This document shows positions 1 to 8,147 of a stretch of 56,171 bases of DNA, piece by piece. The notes below the pieces were generated by a model. That model had not been told where the DNA came from, ran no database searches, and was given only the letters and a program-made list of their open reading frames with translations. Numbering within the stretch: position 1 is the stretch's first letter; every line of letters starts with the position of its first letter. The translations under genes and the position numbers were made by a program. The DNA lies in the NCBI GenBank assembly GCA_964385695.1, contig CAYLQA010000022.1, positions 1 through 56,171 on the forward strand, in the 5' to 3' direction. Origin of the DNA: CAYLQA01 sp964385695. GTDB lineage: Bacteria; Desulfobacterota; Desulfobulbia; Desulfobulbales; Desulfurivibrionaceae.

Positions 1-51
1 AACGAGTAACGAGTAACGAGTAACGAGTAACGAGTAACGAGTAACGAGTAA
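1..51. repeat. Heptamer tandem repeat array (AACGAGT)n
   Basis: About seven perfect head-to-tail copies of the 7-mer AACGAGT run from the window edge to about position 51, so the array probably continues outside the window. It is a short tandem repeat of the kind found between genes in some bacteria. It lies upstream of folE2 and is followed by a related, degenerate heptamer stretch on the opposite strand at 119-150. No coding role is visible. Confidence 0.9.
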
Positions 52-118
52 AAAAATGCTTACAAAACAAATGGTTGTCAATCCTTTTTTATCACTCGGA
101 GTCTCGCTTTGCTCGCTT

Positions 119-150
119 ACCTGTCACTCGTCACTTGTCACTTGTCACTT
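119..150. repeat. Degenerate heptamer repeats (TCACTYG), opposite orientation
   Basis: Four copies of a TCACTCG/TCACTTG-like heptamer follow one another. Read on the other strand they resemble the AACGAGT unit at the window start (its complement is ACTCGTT), so the two arrays make a loose inverted repeat across about 70 bp. Transcription through both could form an imperfect hairpin upstream of folE2. The stretch is open in the folE2 frame but gives a low-complexity peptide, so it is unlikely to be translated. Confidence 0.7.
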
Positions 151-172
151 ATTTATGTATATACAGGCCACC

Positions 173-910
173 ATGAAGCTTGAAACAGTTGGCATAAAAG
201 ATATCAAATATCCCATTACCGTGCGGGAGAAATCCGGCGGCCTGCAACAGACCGTGGCCAGTATCAGCCTGCAGGTCAGCATGCCCCGCGAGTATCGTGA
301 CTCCTGCGTGAGCACCTTTATCGAGGTATTGAACAAATACCAAGATGAGATGAGCAATCGCATTTTCCGCAACCTTTTGGCCGAGGTGAAAGAAAAACTC
401 TCTGCCGACTCCGCCCATGTGGAGTTGACCTTCCCCTACTTTTTGGAAAAAAAGGCGCCGGCCACAGGTACTGCCGGGCTCATGGAATACACCTGCCGCT
501 TTACCGGCGGCATCGGCAAGGATGAGGATTTTATCCTCTCCACCTGGGTGCCGGTAACCACCCTCTGCCCCTGCTCCAAAGAGATCAGCGATTTCGGAGC
601 CCATAACCAGCGCGGCGAAGTGAACATCAACGTCAAGTACACCGGCTTTATCTGGATGGAGGATCTTATCGCCATGGCCGAGGAAGGCGCCTCCTGCGAA
701 GTCTACTCCCTTCTCAAGCGTCCCGATGAAAAATACGTGACGGAAAAGGCCTACACCAACCCCATGTTTGTCGAAGACGTGGTGCGCAAGGTGGCGGAAC
801 TTGCCCATGCCCACCCGGACATCACCTGGTTTTCCGTGGGGGTGGAGAGTTATGAGTCCATTCATAAACACAGCGCCTACGCCCTGGTCGACAGCGACGA
901 AATGCGGTAG
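173..910 (+). CDS. folE2: GTP cyclohydrolase FolE2 (type IB)
   Basis: FolE2 converts GTP to 7,8-dihydroneopterin triphosphate, the first step of folate synthesis and, through QueD, of queuosine. The 245-residue protein has the family signature CPCSKEIS at residues 132-139, with the metal/catalytic Cys, followed by GAHNQR at 142-147. The frame is open back to 56, but that extension reads through heptamer repeats and matches nothing in the family. The ATG at 173 starts directly at conserved sequence (KLETVGIKDIKYP); an in-frame ATG at 155 is also possible. No strong ribosome-binding site is seen. Type IB enzymes are less dependent on zinc than FolE, which is family knowledge. Confidence 0.93.
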   Translation: MKLETVGIKDIKYPITVREKSGGLQQTVASISLQVSMPREYRDSCVSTFIEVLNKYQDEMSNRIFRNLLAEVKEKLSADSAHVELTFPYFLEKKAPATGTAGLMEYTCRFTGGIGKDEDFILSTWVPVTTLCPCSKEISDFGAHNQRGEVNINVKYTGFIWMEDLIAMAEEGASCEVYSLLKRPDEKYVTEKAYTNPMFVEDVVRKVAELAHAHPDITWFSVGVESYESIHKHSAYALVDSDEMR

Positions 911-976
911 AAACCTTCCTCCCGCAAGAGCTGGGCAATACCAGCAAATCCCATACTGCAGCTGGAGACTCTAGCC

Positions 977-1723
977 ATGCTCGACAGCCACTGCCACCTG
1001 CTGGATGTAAAAGATTTACCCATGCAGAACTTTTGCTCAGACATACAAGAGGCTGGGATTCGGAGAGTGTTTTGCAACTCGACAAAACCGGAGCAGTGGC
1101 CTGCCCTTCGCCTTTTGGCTCAACAGCATCAATCAGTTGTTCCCTTTTACGGTATCCACCCCTGGCATATTAGCGACCACTCGTTGGCGGAGATTGACAA
1201 AATCACTGATTTTTCCTCACAACGACGTTCTTTTTACGGTGAGATTGGCCTGGACCGGGCCTGTAAAACAGATTTTGGCTTACAAAAAATGCTTTTGATA
1301 AAGCAGCTTGAACTGGCTGCCGCAGACAATGGTTTTGCGGCCATCCATTGCGTGAAGGCCTGGGGGCCGCTGCTGGAAATCCTTGAAAAGTTTAAGGGGA
1401 AATTTGCCTTTATGGTCCACGGTTTTAATGGCTCCAGAGAAGTCATGGAAAGACTGGTCGCCATGGGAGGCATGGTTTCCTTTTCACCCAGGGTCATGAA
1501 CGCACAAAACTCAAAAATCACCGACGTTCTCAAGCGCACCCCCCTGGACAACCTCCTGCTGGAGACGGACTTTCCCTATCATAAGGGACAAGACGACGGC
1601 TCAGCCAGCACCTATTGCCGAGTGCTGACCGACCTTTACAGCTTTGTGGCCCAACTTCGCCAAATACCACTTTCGGAACTTATAGCTCGCATAGATAAGA
1701 ATGGATCGCTTTGTACGTATTGA
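977..1723 (+). CDS. TatD-family metal-dependent hydrolase (putative DNase)
   Basis: This 248-residue TIM-barrel protein has all metal-ligand motifs of TatD deoxyribonucleases: DSHCH at residues 3-7, Glu89 in YGEIGLD, His124 in AIHCV, His148 in VHGF and Asp198 in LETDFP. Family members are Mg-dependent exonucleases, some linked to DNA repair; the substrate here is not known. It ends 23 nt inside the next gene (tcdA), so the two are probably translationally coupled. A GGAG sequence about ten bases before the ATG supports the start. Confidence 0.88.
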   Translation: MLDSHCHLLDVKDLPMQNFCSDIQEAGIRRVFCNSTKPEQWPALRLLAQQHQSVVPFYGIHPWHISDHSLAEIDKITDFSSQRRSFYGEIGLDRACKTDFGLQKMLLIKQLELAAADNGFAAIHCVKAWGPLLEILEKFKGKFAFMVHGFNGSREVMERLVAMGGMVSFSPRVMNAQNSKITDVLKRTPLDNLLLETDFPYHKGQDDGSASTYCRVLTDLYSFVAQLRQIPLSELIARIDKNGSLCTY

Positions 1724-2492
1724 AAAAATTTTAGGAAAGGCCGAATGCGCCTGGCTGAGAAAAAAATCTGCGACCATTGTCGGCATAGGGGCTGTGGGAA
1801 GCTATGCCCTGGAAGGTCTTGCCCGCGCCGGAATCGGCAAGCTGCGCCTTGTTGATTTTGACAGAGTCAATCCCTCAAACATAAACCGCCAACTCCACGC
1901 CCTCATGTCTACGCTTGGCGAACTCAAGGTAGAACAAGCGCAAAAGCGGGTGCTTGACATAAATCCCGACTGCCAGGTCGAAGCCTTGCCCCTTTTTGCT
2001 GATTCTTCCACCCTCAGTGATATTCTTGAGCCGACTCCTGATATTCTTATAGACGCCATTGATTCGCTAAACTCAAAATTTGAGCTATTGCTTCAAGCCC
2101 ACAGTCGGGGCATCCCGGTCATTTCTTCCATGGGGGCATCTCTTCGCACAGATCCCAGGCAAATTTTTGTAGACGACTTAGCGCAAACCAAGAAATGCCC
2201 CTTGGCCCGCAAACTGCGCAAGCAACTTCGAGCAGCAGGAGTTGCACAGGGGATTACCTGTGTCTACTCCACGGAAAAGGTCGAGTTTGACTATGGTAAA
2301 CCCGAACCCTATGCATCGGCAGCGGCTTTATTACCGGGCCAGACCACCCGTGAAAAAGGCAGACCCAGGCGAGTGTTGGGAAGCCTGCCTACCCTCCCGG
2401 GCATCTTTGGCCTCACCGCAGCCAACGCCGCTCTGTACAAGCTCCTGGAGCATTACGACGGCTCGAAAGCCGACAGTGCCGAAGAGGAATGA
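1701..2492 (+). CDS. tcdA: tRNA threonylcarbamoyladenosine dehydratase (ThiF/E1-like)
   Basis: The 263-residue protein is an E1-like Rossmann enzyme: GIGAVGS at residues 28-34 binds ATP, the acidic VDFD lies at 51-54, and the N-R-Q motif at 62-64 supplies the usual catalytic arginine. Length and the MDRF...ARKLR pattern fit TcdA (CsdL/YgdL), which cyclises t6A37 in tRNA to ct6A. A different ThiF/HesA/MoeB-family role cannot be excluded from sequence alone, but no ThiS/MoaD-type partner is nearby. The start overlaps the end of tatD by 23 nt. Confidence 0.82.
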   Translation: MDRFVRIEKILGKAECAWLRKKSATIVGIGAVGSYALEGLARAGIGKLRLVDFDRVNPSNINRQLHALMSTLGELKVEQAQKRVLDINPDCQVEALPLFADSSTLSDILEPTPDILIDAIDSLNSKFELLLQAHSRGIPVISSMGASLRTDPRQIFVDDLAQTKKCPLARKLRKQLRAAGVAQGITCVYSTEKVEFDYGKPEPYASAAALLPGQTTREKGRPRRVLGSLPTLPGIFGLTAANAALYKLLEHYDGSKADSAEEE

Positions 2493-2493
2493 A

Positions 2494-2769
2494 TCAATAC
2501 ACCTCTTCGTGACTGCCCACGTTGATCAGGGTGATGCTCTGTTTGCTGATAATAAGCTCGATTGTGATCCGGTAGCTGATATTGATGGAGACACTGTGCA
2601 GCCCTTTGAGTTTGCCTTTGAGGGGATGCAGACGGAGGGAGGGATGATGTGGGTCGTGCTCAAGCAAAAGCAGACTCTTTTCGTATTGTTTAAGAAGATC
2701 CGGATGCCGCTTGATAAAGGCCTTGGCCCGTTTGATATAGCTGTGCGGGAAAATAAGTTTATAGGCCAT
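2494..2769 (-). CDS. RelE/ParE-superfamily toxin
   Basis: This small basic protein (91 aa from the chosen ATG) has the RelE-fold pattern LHPLKGKLKG then SYRI, and ends with the family-typical INVGSHEEVY. Members are usually ribosome-dependent mRNA interferases (RelE/YafQ branch) or gyrase poisons (ParE); the branch cannot be decided here. The frame is open 45 nt further upstream, but the ATG at 2769 overlaps the end of the antitoxin gene by 11 nt, the normal arrangement for coupled toxin-antitoxin pairs. It is convergent with tcdA, with 1 nt between stop codons. Confidence 0.85.
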   Translation of the reverse strand: MAYKLIFPHSYIKRAKAFIKRHPDLLKQYEKSLLLLEHDPHHPSLRLHPLKGKLKGLHSVSINISYRITIELIISKQSITLINVGSHEEVY

Positions 2770-3016
2770 CGCTGATCCTGGCGATATGCGCGGCCACACC
2801 TTCGACAACCACATTGCCGCTGCTCACATCGGCCTTTGCCTCCAGCAACGCAGCCTCCAGCTCGCACTCACGCAGATAATTATAGTGGTTGATGTCCATC
2901 ACCACATACTGCCTTTTCCCGCGCACCGTAATCACCGCCTCGGGCTCGTCGGCAAGGTGCTCTTTAATTGAGGATACGCCCTTTGTCTTCAGTTCGTTTG
3001 CAGTAATACTCGCCAT
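2759..3016 (-). CDS. Phd/YefM-family antitoxin
   Basis: The 85-residue protein starts MASITANELKTKG and continues with the Phd/YefM DNA-binding fold (VITVRGKRQYVVMD), then an acidic helical tail that would wrap the toxin. Such antitoxins neutralise their partner and repress their own operon. It precedes the toxin in transcription order and overlaps it by 11 nt. The ribosome-binding site is GAGG about 6 nt before the ATG, and the promoter/operator upstream is unusually clear (see 3032-3078). Confidence 0.88.
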   Translation of the reverse strand: MASITANELKTKGVSSIKEHLADEPEAVITVRGKRQYVVMDINHYNYLRECELEAALLEAKADVSSGNVVVEGVAAHIARISDGL

Positions 3017-3031
3017 AATGCTACCTCACAA

Positions 3032-3049
3032 AAGATTGTTAACAATCTT
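3032..3049. promoter_or_regulatory. Perfect 18-bp palindromic operator of the toxin-antitoxin operon
   Basis: AAGATTGTTAACAATCTT is a perfect 18-bp palindrome starting immediately downstream of the -10 box and ending 15 nt before the antitoxin start codon, so it covers the expected transcription start. This is where a Phd/YefM antitoxin dimer would bind for autorepression. Confidence 0.8.
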
Positions 3050-3078
3050 ACTATAGGTACGCCCAACAGCACTGTCAA
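3050..3078 (-). promoter_or_regulatory. Sigma-70 promoter of the toxin-antitoxin operon
   Basis: Reading leftward, a consensus -35 TTGACA (3073-3078) and a -10 TATAGT (3050-3055) are separated by exactly 17 bp. The -10 box directly abuts the 18-bp palindrome, which indicates a strong promoter held down by autorepression. Confidence 0.85.
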
Positions 3079-3148
3079 GAGTACTGTTACTTGTGCATCA
3101 TTGAAAAGCACCCCGTTTCCATCAAAACTGACACACAAGAATCCGTGA

Positions 3149-3331
3149 AAACTATATCTTCATAGTGAAGACAAACGGGAAAACTATCAAGAAATCACCA
3201 AGGGGATCTCTTTGCGCTGCCCGCTGTCACCACCTATGGGGGCTCTCTATCCCATTCCGTTGGACAAGGCCATGCCGTCAAGCAGCTGCTCCGATTTTTT
3301 GCAGGAGATGAGTACTCTTTTTATGGGTTAG
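3149..3331 (+). pseudogene. Relic of a reverse-transcriptase gene (RNA-directed DNA polymerase)
   Basis: This frame, open between stops, encodes a peptide containing YQEITKGISLRCPLSP then PMGALYPIPLDKAM. That closely resembles the stretch preceding the YxDD catalytic loop of one group of bacterial reverse transcriptases (recalled pattern GISLGCPLSPLMGAL..PLD.AM). The resemblance stops after about 45 residues; there is no YxDD motif, no start codon and no flanking partner. It is most easily read as a decayed fragment in the 396-bp gap between the antitoxin and the next gene. The identification rests on remembered family sequence. Confidence 0.5.
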
Positions 3332-3412
3332 AAATTTATCCTTCGACAATGCTATACTAACCAATAAAGGGATTCACAATTCATCCTAGCCACCTGCATT
3401 ATCAGAGCTGAC

Positions 3413-4954
3413 ATGGGCGAACAGAAACGAGAGCAACCAGTCATAATCGTTACCGGCGCCTCAGGGTTTGTTGGCCACTACTTTATTGAGGAGGCAAAGG
3501 AAAAATACACCATTTACGCCTTGGCCCGACGAAGTCAAAAGGAATCCGAAGTAAGCGACCACCCAAACATCCATTGGATGCGGGTTGATATCGGCGAAGA
3601 AGAAGAGGTTTCTCGCGCCATGCAAAAAATCGCCAAGCGCCAGAGATCCATCGACTTTGTTTTTCATTTTGCCTGCTATTACGACTTTACATATAAAAAT
3701 GTGCCGGAGTATGAAAGGACCAATGTCGTCGGCACAAAAAATCTCCTCAAATGTCTTGAACCACTCAGTCCTCAACGCTTTATTTTCTCAAGCTCACTGG
3801 CAGTTACCGACTTTTCAGACCCCAATCGAATCATCGATGAAAAAAGCCCGGCCGATGCGGATTACCCCTATGCCAACAGTAAAAGAAAGGCGGAAGAACT
3901 TGTCCGACAATACGCTGACAGATTCCCATGCACAATCCTGCGCCTTGCTGCAATTTACAGTGACTGGTGCGAATATGGTCCGCTCTATGTCATACTGAAC
4001 TCCTGGCTGCAGATAGGCTGGAAATCAAAAATAATTGTCGGCAGAGGCAAAACAGCTCTTCCCTACCTGCATGTTGCCGATTTAAACAGCTGTCTTTTTA
4101 AAATTGTGGCAAAGCACAGCCAGCTCGAAAATTGTAATACCCTTGTTGCGAGCCCCAACGGTTGTATCTCGCACAATAGGTTATTCGATCATGCCCAGAG
4201 GTATTGTTACGGGACAACAATTTACCCAAGATACGTCCCTGTTGTTCTGGCCTCAATCGGCGTCATCCTCACAAACATTTTCGGCAAAATTTTTCATGCG
4301 TCGCCCTTTGAAAAGCTGTGGATGATGAGATATATCGATCAGCGTATGGATGTCGATGCCTCAAAAACATTTGAACAGTTGGATTGGCAGCCTAAAGCAC
4401 GCTACGATCTTAAGAGGCGCTTACTCTTCCTGGTTGAAAATATGAAGACCAATCCCCTATTATGGAAACAAAAAAACATTGCCATGGCCCATAAGAAAGA
4501 GGAAGTTCGCCCTGGCCTAAAAATTTACAATGCCATGCTCTCTGTCAAAGAGGATCTCATTAGAGAGCATGTTGCCCACATTTCTCTGCCTGAAAACAGC
4601 AATAAGTATCCACACTACCAGAAGCTCAAAAAAGAGGTGTTGACCAAGAGAGTAAGACGCATGCATGAAATGCTCGAAATCGCCATTCTCAACGGTCATA
4701 GAAGCCATATTTTCAACTATTCCCGTGCCCTGGCAGAAAAGCGGTTTAAAGAAGGCTTCAGCCTTGAGGAGTTGATTCGCTCTTTGAGCAGAGGTGCTGC
4801 CAAAATCGAAGAAGCCCTGCGCTACCATCCTGAACTGGTCAGTATGCAGCAAAAAGTTCGTGATGAAATTGTGATTACCATGCAGTTGGTTGTTGATGAG
4901 GTTGAGGATGTGTATGAAAATCTCTTGGTGACGAGACAAGCTGGTGAAGGTTGA
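3413..4954 (+). CDS. SDR-family NAD(P)-dependent epimerase/dehydratase fused to a helical RsbRD-like domain
   Basis: Residues 1 to about 345 form an extended short-chain dehydrogenase: the nucleotide-binding TGASGFVG is at 14-21, the strand-end Asp is in VDIG, and the catalytic Tyr153-x3-Lys157 sits in YANSK. Such proteins act on nucleotide sugars or other small substrates; the substrate is not evident. Residues about 365-513 are helical and charged, containing NGHRSHIFNYSRALAEKRF and a leucine-rich end. This resembles N-terminal RsbRD-type sensory domains and is not usual in SDR enzymes. The gene stands alone, with a possible -10 TATACT at 3353-3358. Confidence 0.75.
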   Translation: MGEQKREQPVIIVTGASGFVGHYFIEEAKEKYTIYALARRSQKESEVSDHPNIHWMRVDIGEEEEVSRAMQKIAKRQRSIDFVFHFACYYDFTYKNVPEYERTNVVGTKNLLKCLEPLSPQRFIFSSSLAVTDFSDPNRIIDEKSPADADYPYANSKRKAEELVRQYADRFPCTILRLAAIYSDWCEYGPLYVILNSWLQIGWKSKIIVGRGKTALPYLHVADLNSCLFKIVAKHSQLENCNTLVASPNGCISHNRLFDHAQRYCYGTTIYPRYVPVVLASIGVILTNIFGKIFHASPFEKLWMMRYIDQRMDVDASKTFEQLDWQPKARYDLKRRLLFLVENMKTNPLLWKQKNIAMAHKKEEVRPGLKIYNAMLSVKEDLIREHVAHISLPENSNKYPHYQKLKKEVLTKRVRRMHEMLEIAILNGHRSHIFNYSRALAEKRFKEGFSLEELIRSLSRGAAKIEEALRYHPELVSMQQKVRDEIVITMQLVVDEVEDVYENLLVTRQAGEG

Positions 4955-5083
4955 GGTGTTACGTTCAACTGACAAAAAATTCCTGGCGCCAGACCTTTTT
5001 GCAATACTCCCTCCCTGGTTTTTTCCATTTTGCTACACTGTTCATAGAACAATTATCTATTCAGACTTCTAGCGGGAAAACCT

Positions 5084-6733
5084 ATGTCCCTTATAATGCT
5101 TGGCAGCCTGATCGGCGGAATCGGTCTTTTTATGCTCGGTATGCAGTTGATGACCGACGGGTTGAAGATTGCCGCCGGCCATACCCTGCGTAACATCCTG
5201 GCCAAATCCACCTCCACACCGTTGCGCGGCGTGCTCTCCGGGGCCTTTATTACCTCACTGGTGCAGTCCTCAAGCGCGGTCACCGTTGCCACCATCGGTT
5301 TTGTCAACGCCAGCCTGATGAATCTTAAACAGGCCGTGACTATCATATACGGCAGCAACATTGGTACCACCATGACCGGCTGGCTCGTGGCCCTGATCGG
5401 CTTTCAATTCCACATCAAGGTCTTTGCCCTGCCCATGATCGGTTTGGGCATGTTCGCCCGCCTGATTCGCGGCACGGATCGTTACGGCGCACTGGGTATG
5501 GCTCTGGCAGGATTCGGTGTCTTTTTTATGGGGATCGACATCCTCAAATCCACCTTCAGCGGGATAGGGCAAGGCATTCAATTGGCAGGACTTGGCGGTG
5601 GCGGATTGTTAAGCGATGGTATCTTTTTGGCAATCGGCTTTCTTCTCACCTTGGCCATGCAGTCCTCAAGTGCGGCCATGGCTATTGCCCTGACCGCCAC
5701 GGCCGGAGGCATCATCCCTTTTGAAAATGCCGCCTCCGTGGTAATCGGCGCCAACATCGGCACCACGTCCACTGCGGCCTTGGCCGTCTTGGGTGCCACA
5801 CCCAATGCCAAGCGGGTGGCAGCCGCCCACGTCACCTTTAACATGGCAACCGGCGCGGTCGCCCTTTTAATCTTGCCCTTGTTGATGAACTTTCTCTTCC
5901 TCTTGCCGGGAAATCTCCAGTCGCAATCCGGGGCAACCACCTTGCTCGCCATGTTCCATACCATCTTTAATATTCTCGGCGTCTGCCTGATGTGGCCCTT
6001 TACCCAAAAGCTCGTGAGCAGCCTTGCCGGCTGGTTCCACACGGCTGAGGAGGACGAGGCACAACCGAAATATCTCGATAAGAACATTGCCGCAACCCCG
6101 GTCCTTGCCTTCCATGCCTTGGCAAACGAGCTTATGCGCATGGGAAAAATCGCCAGCCGTATGGGCAAGGGAGCGATGAGCAGTGAAACCGGGCCAAGTA
6201 TGCAACTGGAGCGGGACCGCAAAATTTTGCTGCAGCTGGAAATAGAGGTGGGCAATTTCATCAACCTGGTGCGGCGCCGCGACCTGCCCGAAGAGTTGGA
6301 CCATGTTCTGCCCAACGCCCTCAGGGTGACCAGCTATTACCGGGAGGTGGCAGATGTCGCTGTCCGCATTGCCAAGATGCAGCAGACGCGGCCGGTGGAG
6401 GATGATGAACTGGCCCAAGAGATCGGCCTTTATAAACAAAACGTGGTCAAACTCTTGAACCTTGCCGATGTAGAGCGTGAGGAATACTCAGTAGAGGAGT
6501 GCGCCCAGCATTTTCAGGAGTCTGAAGCAGAGTACAGGCATCTTAAGTCAAGCTTGCTCAAAGGCGGCACCCGCAACAAGCTTTCTGTGGCGCAAATGGT
6601 CTATCAAATAGATTTGATGAGTGATATCCGCCGCATTGGCGACCAGATTGAAAAGGGTGCCCGCTTTCTTGCCACCCTTACCGAGGTCAAGGAACAAAAG
6701 CCGAGCGAAGAGTCAGCGGAAGAAGCATCCTAG
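5084..6733 (+). CDS. Na+/phosphate symporter with C-terminal PhoU-like domain
   Basis: The 549-residue inner-membrane protein has the two inverted repeats of the Na/Pi-cotransporter family (NptA/YjbB type). Each carries a QSSSA motif (around residues 62 and 197) and an N-I-G-T-T motif (GSNIGTT and GANIGTT), which form the substrate and sodium site. Several hydrophobic segments cover residues 1 to about 315. The soluble region from about 340 on is helical and resembles PhoU, often used to gauge phosphate flux. No Pho box was recognised. It is convergent with the peptidase gene, the stops overlapping by 4 nt. Confidence 0.9.
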   Translation: MSLIMLGSLIGGIGLFMLGMQLMTDGLKIAAGHTLRNILAKSTSTPLRGVLSGAFITSLVQSSSAVTVATIGFVNASLMNLKQAVTIIYGSNIGTTMTGWLVALIGFQFHIKVFALPMIGLGMFARLIRGTDRYGALGMALAGFGVFFMGIDILKSTFSGIGQGIQLAGLGGGGLLSDGIFLAIGFLLTLAMQSSSAAMAIALTATAGGIIPFENAASVVIGANIGTTSTAALAVLGATPNAKRVAAAHVTFNMATGAVALLILPLLMNFLFLLPGNLQSQSGATTLLAMFHTIFNILGVCLMWPFTQKLVSSLAGWFHTAEEDEAQPKYLDKNIAATPVLAFHALANELMRMGKIASRMGKGAMSSETGPSMQLERDRKILLQLEIEVGNFINLVRRRDLPEELDHVLPNALRVTSYYREVADVAVRIAKMQQTRPVEDDELAQEIGLYKQNVVKLLNLADVEREEYSVEECAQHFQESEAEYRHLKSSLLKGGTRNKLSVAQMVYQIDLMSDIRRIGDQIEKGARFLATLTEVKEQKPSEESAEEAS

Positions 6734-7455
6734 TGGCTGCCGGCCACTTTTTTCTCAATATAGCGCCAATGCCAGGGCTCCCAGGTAAAACCCGCACTTG
6801 ATTTTTCCGGGTAGGACTGGAAAAAACCGAAAATATTGCCGTTTTCCAGCATCCAGCGCTCTGCTTCCGACGTATGAAAGCTCCAATCGCTGGGTACAAG
6901 GTCTACGGCCGTGCCGCTCATGTGCTCGGAGTAGCCAGGAGGCGCAACCCCCATGGCGATCTCGTCAAAATCCTTGCCCTCATCAAGCAAGCGCTCGAAA
7001 ATATGCCGTTGGTAGCTTGGCGAACGATAACCGGAATCCACGAGCAACTCCACACCATCCAGCCGGGCCTGGGCGGCCATACGCAAAAAAGCAGCAGCCG
7101 TTGGTGCCGTCACATAGATGTTGCTCTCAGCAAAGCTGACATCCGGAGAGAGCAAGACCAGTGATTTGCGCACCTCTTTGGCATCCACCTCGATCCTGTG
7201 CCCTTGCCACGGACGCAAAACCTCATATTGCTCGCCCTTGAGCGTCACATACTCGCGCCGCTCTTCAGGCAGCCATTTACCGGCATCGGAGATGATCTTC
7301 AGCTTATGGTTATTGGGGTTTAACTCTGCAACACGGACGGGTGCACTCTGGACAACAGGCTGCGGCGCCGATATTCTCTTTTGTTGCGCGCAACCGAGGT
7401 GAACGGGAAATAACAAGACACAAACAAGCAAGAATAGTTTTACACCTTTGTTCAT
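6730..7455 (-). CDS. VanY-type D-alanyl-D-alanine carboxypeptidase, predicted lipoprotein (M15B)
   Basis: The 241-residue protein has the zinc-peptidase motifs of family M15B: SGYRSPSYQ, SEHMSGTAVDL (His and Asp ligands) and EPWHWRY (Glu base and His ligand). It would trim the terminal D-Ala of peptidoglycan stem peptides in the periplasm. The N-terminus MNKGVKLFLL..PVHLGC is a lipoprotein signal with a Cys about 22 residues in. The frame opens earlier at 7506, but the ATG at 7455 has an AGGAGAG ribosome-binding site and removes an overlap with nadD. Confidence 0.85.
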   Translation of the reverse strand: MNKGVKLFLLVCVLLFPVHLGCAQQKRISAPQPVVQSAPVRVAELNPNNHKLKIISDAGKWLPEERREYVTLKGEQYEVLRPWQGHRIEVDAKEVRKSLVLLSPDVSFAESNIYVTAPTAAAFLRMAAQARLDGVELLVDSGYRSPSYQRHIFERLLDEGKDFDEIAMGVAPPGYSEHMSGTAVDLVPSDWSFHTSEAERWMLENGNIFGFFQSYPEKSSAGFTWEPWHWRYIEKKVAGSH

Positions 7456-7474
7456 GCTCTCTCCTTTGCCCTTC

Positions 7475-8146
7475 TCACTGCTCCTGGTAAAGCCGCCTTG
7501 TCTCAATGTATTCAGCTACCTGTGCCGGGACATGGGTTGCTATCAACTCACCACCTGCCTGCATCCGGCGCAGTCTGGTAGAGGAAATATCAACCGGCTC
7601 CATTGTTACTGAGTATATCAGGCCGGGTCGTTGCTTGCTCTGCCAAATTGATTCCGTGCCCCTGGCCGCATAGTCGCCAAAGTCTCTGCTCACCACCTGA
7701 GCCACACTCGCATCACATTGATCAGGCCGGCCAACAACCACCAGGTGCGCATAATCAAGAAATTGCTCAAAACATTTCCAGCAGGAAAACTCGTTAAAGG
7801 AATCCATGCCAATGATAAAAAAGAGTTCTGTCTTTTCAGCAAGGGCAGGCTTTAGGGCACGGAGGGTATCGATACTATAGGACGGCCCCTGGCGCAGGGC
7901 CTCAATGTCGGAGATAAAAAAACCGGGTTGCGCCTCAACGGCAAGTTGCAACATGGCCAAGCGATCTTGAAAATCGGTTATGGAGTAGGTGAGCTTATGG
8001 GGCGGCAGAAAAGCCGGGATAAAGAGAATGTCACAATCAAGCTCGGCTCTGACAGCCTCGGCAATGGCCAGGTGCCCATTGTGCACTGGGTCAAAAGTGC
8101 CGCCCAAAACGGCAACACGCTGTCCGAGGCCAGCCGGAAGGTCCAT
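7475..8146 (-). CDS. nadD: Nicotinate-nucleotide adenylyltransferase
   Basis: NadD adenylates nicotinate mononucleotide to deamido-NAD, an essential NAD-synthesis step. The 223-residue protein has the nucleotidyltransferase signature GGTFDPVHNGHL (residues 15-26), the IGMDSF substrate loop and the ISSTRLRR motif near the C-terminus. It begins 1 nt after proA ends, in the common proB-proA-nadD order. Four or five residues precede the conserved strand, a normal length. Confidence 0.95.
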   Translation of the reverse strand: MDLPAGLGQRVAVLGGTFDPVHNGHLAIAEAVRAELDCDILFIPAFLPPHKLTYSITDFQDRLAMLQLAVEAQPGFFISDIEALRQGPSYSIDTLRALKPALAEKTELFFIIGMDSFNEFSCWKCFEQFLDYAHLVVVGRPDQCDASVAQVVSRDFGDYAARGTESIWQSKQRPGLIYSVTMEPVDISSTRLRRMQAGGELIATHVPAQVAEYIETRRLYQEQ

Positions 8147-8147
8147 C

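Noticed and set aside
1..51. Possible CRISPR repeats
   Set aside because: The unit is 7 bp and directly repeated with no spacers.
56..172. N-terminal extension of folE2 to the ATG at 56
   Set aside because: It runs through heptamer repeats and gives a low-complexity peptide without family similarity; the ATG at 173 (or 155) begins at conserved sequence.
149..871. Long open frame on the minus strand opposite folE2
   Set aside because: It is a codon-bias shadow of folE2, which has clear family motifs; the antisense product resembles nothing known.
2481..2508. GAAGAGG/CCTCTTC inverted repeat at the tcdA end as terminator
   Set aside because: Only 7 bp, long loop, and no T-run on the plus strand.
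3149..3331. A functional retron or diversity-generating element
   Set aside because: Only a short part of a reverse-transcriptase domain is present, with no catalytic YxDD and no template-repeat structures nearby.
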